A DNA stretch of 64,000 nt from Belliella filtrata (GTDB lineage Bacteria; Bacteroidota; Bacteroidia; Cytophagales; Cyclobacteriaceae): the NCBI RefSeq assembly GCF_022549775.1, contig NZ_JAKZGP010000007.1, positions 1 through 64,000 of the forward strand, given 5' to 3'. Each line of letters begins with the position of its first letter. Position 1 is the stretch's first letter. Shown one piece after another: positions 62,031 through 64,000 of the stretch. Position numbers and translations under genes: made by a program. The notes under the pieces are model-generated. The model had not been told where the DNA came from. It did not search any database and worked only from the letters and a program-made list of their open reading frames with translations.

Positions 62031-63128
62031 ATGAATAAAATGAAAAAATATAGTGTGATGATAGGACTTTTTCTACTGATAGGGAGTGGCATGTGGTCTT
62101 GCTCTGATTCAGGTGAAGAACCAGTAGTAGAGATTCCAGATGACCCTGATAAAGAGGAGGATAATATCCGGTTAAAAGCCAAATTTGATATTGGCGCTGC
62201 GGTAACTAATAGAGAGCTTTCAAGTGCTCAATATGCAAATACACTTCGTACGCATTATTCTCAAATTACAGCTGAATTTGAAATGAAAATGGCTCACATC
62301 TGGAAAGGTGAGAATAATTATGACTGGGCAGCAGCCGATGAAATGGTCAACTTTGCCCAAACCAATAACATGAAGGTACATGGACATACTTTGGTTTGGT
62401 ATAGCTCATTTCCGAATTGGTTCAAAAGTGCAAACTATGATTCAGCTGCATTTGAATCTAGAGTGAAAACATATATCGAAAGAGTTGTCCAAAGGTATAA
62501 AGGTAAGGTGGTGAGTTGGGATGTCGCTAATGAAATATTTAATGACAATGGTACATTGAGAAGTGAGAACTGTCCTGTCTATCAGACATTTCGTGATCCA
62601 ATTGCTTTTTATGGGAGGTGCTTTGCTTATGCAAGAGCTATAGATCCTGATGCCAAACTATTCTATAATGATTACAATGTAGTGTTAGCTTCTGGTAAAA
62701 GAGGGGCTATGAGACAGCTGGTCAATCGCTTTCAAGCAGATGGATATCCAATAGATGGCTTAGGAGATCAATTCCATTACATGGTGTCTACGAATAGGAA
62801 CACAATTAGAAATGGCCTTACGGATATGGCAGGATCTGGATTATTGATCCATATTTCCGAACTGGATATTAGGGTCAATGTGAACAGGGAAGATGACTAT
62901 GTATACCTGCCCTCAGAGCAAGCAAAGCATGCAGAAGCATATCGAGATATAGTTAGTTTTTACGAATCTATTCCACAAAATCAAAAATTTGCAATTACTA
63001 CCTGGGGAGTTGCAGACAATGGGACATGGTTGAGGGATTGGTGGCATCCAAAAGAATATCCTTTGTTGTTTGATGATAGTTTTCAAAAGAAAAGGGCATA
63101 TAATGGCTTTTTAGAAGGATTGAACTGA
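62031..63128 (+). CDS. GH10 endo-1,4-beta-xylanase, lipoprotein
   Basis: A 365-residue endo-xylanase with a lipoprotein signal (lipobox GMWSC). The GH10 TIM barrel is complete: the substrate block VHGHTLVWYSSFPNWF, the acid/base Glu168 in WDVANEIF, the Asn-His region DQFHYM and the nucleophile Glu277 in HISELDIRV, then TTWGVADNGTWLRDW near the C-terminus. It follows a PKD lipoprotein and susCD in one operon. It would cut xylan backbones at the cell surface for SusC uptake. Some GH10 enzymes also act on related arabinoxylans or glucuronoxylans. Confidence 0.94.
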   Translation: MNKMKKYSVMIGLFLLIGSGMWSCSDSGEEPVVEIPDDPDKEEDNIRLKAKFDIGAAVTNRELSSAQYANTLRTHYSQITAEFEMKMAHIWKGENNYDWAAADEMVNFAQTNNMKVHGHTLVWYSSFPNWFKSANYDSAAFESRVKTYIERVVQRYKGKVVSWDVANEIFNDNGTLRSENCPVYQTFRDPIAFYGRCFAYARAIDPDAKLFYNDYNVVLASGKRGAMRQLVNRFQADGYPIDGLGDQFHYMVSTNRNTIRNGLTDMAGSGLLIHISELDIRVNVNREDDYVYLPSEQAKHAEAYRDIVSFYESIPQNQKFAITTWGVADNGTWLRDWWHPKEYPLLFDDSFQKKRAYNGFLEGLN

Positions 63129-63170
63129 CTAAGGGAAAGTAAATTTCTCGAACCTATTTTATAACACAAA

Positions 63171-63202
63171 GCAAGGGGAACTATTAGACAAGTTTCCCTT
63201 GC
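63171..63202 (+). other. Intercistronic hairpin between GH10 and the next hydrolase
   Basis: GCAAGGGGAA and TTTCCCTTGC form a 10-bp stem with one G-U pair around a 12-base loop. No T-run follows (ATAATCTTG), so it is not a good terminator. A role in mRNA processing or stability is possible. Confidence 0.5.
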
Positions 63203-63215
63203 ATAATCTTGAAAG

Positions 63216-64000
63216 ATGAATCATTTCAAATACACACTTACAATTATACTGATCACTATGGTGATTTTCGGTGTACAAGCCCAAGACACCAATGGGTTTT
63301 ATGAAGTAAAAGCAAGAAAAAATGCTAATGATACTGTATGGGGTACTTACCAAGCGAAAACAGTAGATCATATACCTGCATTGAGAAAAAAGAAAAAATC
63401 TCCGATACAAAGTAAGTATGGAGGGTGGAAGTTTATGCAGTCAGAGGGGACAGGATTCTTTAGGATAGAGAAAATTGATGATCGATGGTGGATCATAGAT
63501 CCAGATGGATACCCGTTTATACATAAGGGAGTTGCAGTCTTTCGGCCTGGTAAATCTGAAAAGCAAAAGGCATCAATGAAAGACAAATACAATGATATCC
63601 AGACCTGGGCAGAAAAGGAGTCGACATTGTTGAAAGCGCATGGGTTCAATGGTACTGGAGCTTGGTCTGATGTGGATTTATTAAGACAGCTCGAAGATCC
63701 ACTTGTCTACACAGTGATCGTCAACCCCATGGGGAATTACAAATCTGATCATATTAAGAAATATGGTGGTGAATATAAGCAAACTGGCTGGCAAGGCTTT
63801 AGGTTTGATTTGATCATGGTATTTGATCCAGAATTTGATGAATATGTAGATAAAGCCATAGCGACAATTAGTAAATATGCTGAAGACAAGCACTTACTTG
63901 GTTATTATACTGATAATGAATTGCCTTGGAAAAATGATGCTCTTGATAGGCACTTGATGTATTTGGCTAAAGATGAGTATGGTTATCTTGCTGCAAAAGC
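63216..64000 (+). CDS. Agarase-like glycoside hydrolase, cut by the right end
   Basis: A partial gene: the ATG at 63216 opens a frame with no stop through 64000 (261 residues). A signal peptide (TLTIILITMVIFGVQAQ) is followed by FRIEKIDDRWWIIDPDGYPF, matching the DGRWWLVDPDGxPF block of agarase-like (GH50-like) clan-A enzymes, and GYYTDNELPW, which resembles their DNE segment holding the catalytic acid. The link to agar is by motif only; in a GH10 PUL a related exo- or accessory activity on xylan is as likely. The C-terminal part and catalytic nucleophile are missing. Confidence 0.6.
   Translation, partial: MNHFKYTLTIILITMVIFGVQAQDTNGFYEVKARKNANDTVWGTYQAKTVDHIPALRKKKKSPIQSKYGGWKFMQSEGTGFFRIEKIDDRWWIIDPDGYPFIHKGVAVFRPGKSEKQKASMKDKYNDIQTWAEKESTLLKAHGFNGTGAWSDVDLLRQLEDPLVYTVIVNPMGNYKSDHIKKYGGEYKQTGWQGFRFDLIMVFDPEFDEYVDKAIATISKYAEDKHLLGYYTDNELPWKNDALDRHLMYLAKDEYGYLAAK

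Noticed and set aside
1-64000. tRNA, rRNA, CRISPR array or prophage
   Set aside because: I saw no tRNA-like cloverleaf ends, rRNA stretches, repeat-spacer array or phage structural genes on either strand by reading. A tRNAscan or profile search was not possible.

Overview
This window looks like the chromosome of a Bacteroidota bacterium, most likely from the Cytophagales/Cyclobacteriaceae (Algoriphagus-like) group. The grounds are SusC/SusD genes with a hybrid two-component regulator, an S9 peptidase, a bacterial acyl-CoA-binding protein, BrxA/B bacilliredoxin, many 'MKK...SC' lipoproteins, weak Shine-Dalgarno sites, and several copies of the Bacteroidota -7 promoter element TAnnTTTG. The organism is an inference; no rRNA or tRNA gene is visible.

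Layout. (1) 1-6.9 kb is an accessory edge: the start of a transposase running off the left end, hutH, a frameshifted GxxExxY gene between inverted repeats, a LysR regulator, a graveyard of toxin-antitoxin fragments (MazF, VapB, VapC), a secreted alpha/beta hydrolase, a lipoprotein and a TPR protein. (2) 7.4-24.8 kb is a surface-polysaccharide locus on the + strand: a winged-helix regulator, a DUF6624 protein, a Wzt-type ABC ATPase, a DegT/PglE-like aminotransferase, a NeuD/PglD-like acyltransferase, about twelve glycosyltransferases (seven clear GT2, two GT4, three atypical) and a large membrane protein. Genes from 10.1 to 23.1 kb overlap or nearly touch. The 12-20.8 kb part is visibly AT-rich and probably acquired. 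No Wzm permease, Wzx flippase or Wzy polymerase is visible.

(3) 25.0-36.1 kb is mostly housekeeping on the - strand: two small lipoproteins (+), proC, an ATP-grasp protein, leucyl aminopeptidase, a CBM48-esterase fusion, a haem-binding lipoprotein, rsmE, a DEAD-box RNA helicase with a structured leader, an acyl-CoA-binding protein and citrate synthase. (4) 36.4-42.6 kb is a complete SUF iron-sulfur operon on the - strand, sufB-sufC-sufD-sufS-sufE-DUF59-bacilliredoxin, followed upstream by an Lrp/AsnC regulator at 42.9-43.3 kb.

(5) 43.3-51.9 kb holds an 840-bp non-coding stretch with an orphan promoter-terminator pair, a TonB-C-like secreted protein, an S9 peptidase, a sodium:solute symporter, a GH3-superfamily protein and a small zinc metalloprotease. 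(6) 52.2-64.0 kb is a polysaccharide utilization locus (PUL): a hybrid two-component sensor/AraC regulator, a PKD-type surface lipoprotein, SusC, SusD, a GH10 endo-xylanase lipoprotein and an agarase-like glycoside hydrolase cut by the right end. The target is probably a xylan or xylan-like glycan.

The most interesting observation is a pair of 13-bp direct repeats spaced exactly 21 bp, seen upstream of the hybrid regulator and again, slightly diverged, upstream of the PUL operon. This is a strong candidate for the regulator's operator. Second is the 10-bp-stem leader of the DEAD-box helicase that ends six bases before its start codon. I did not find a convincing wholly new defence or mobile system in this window.
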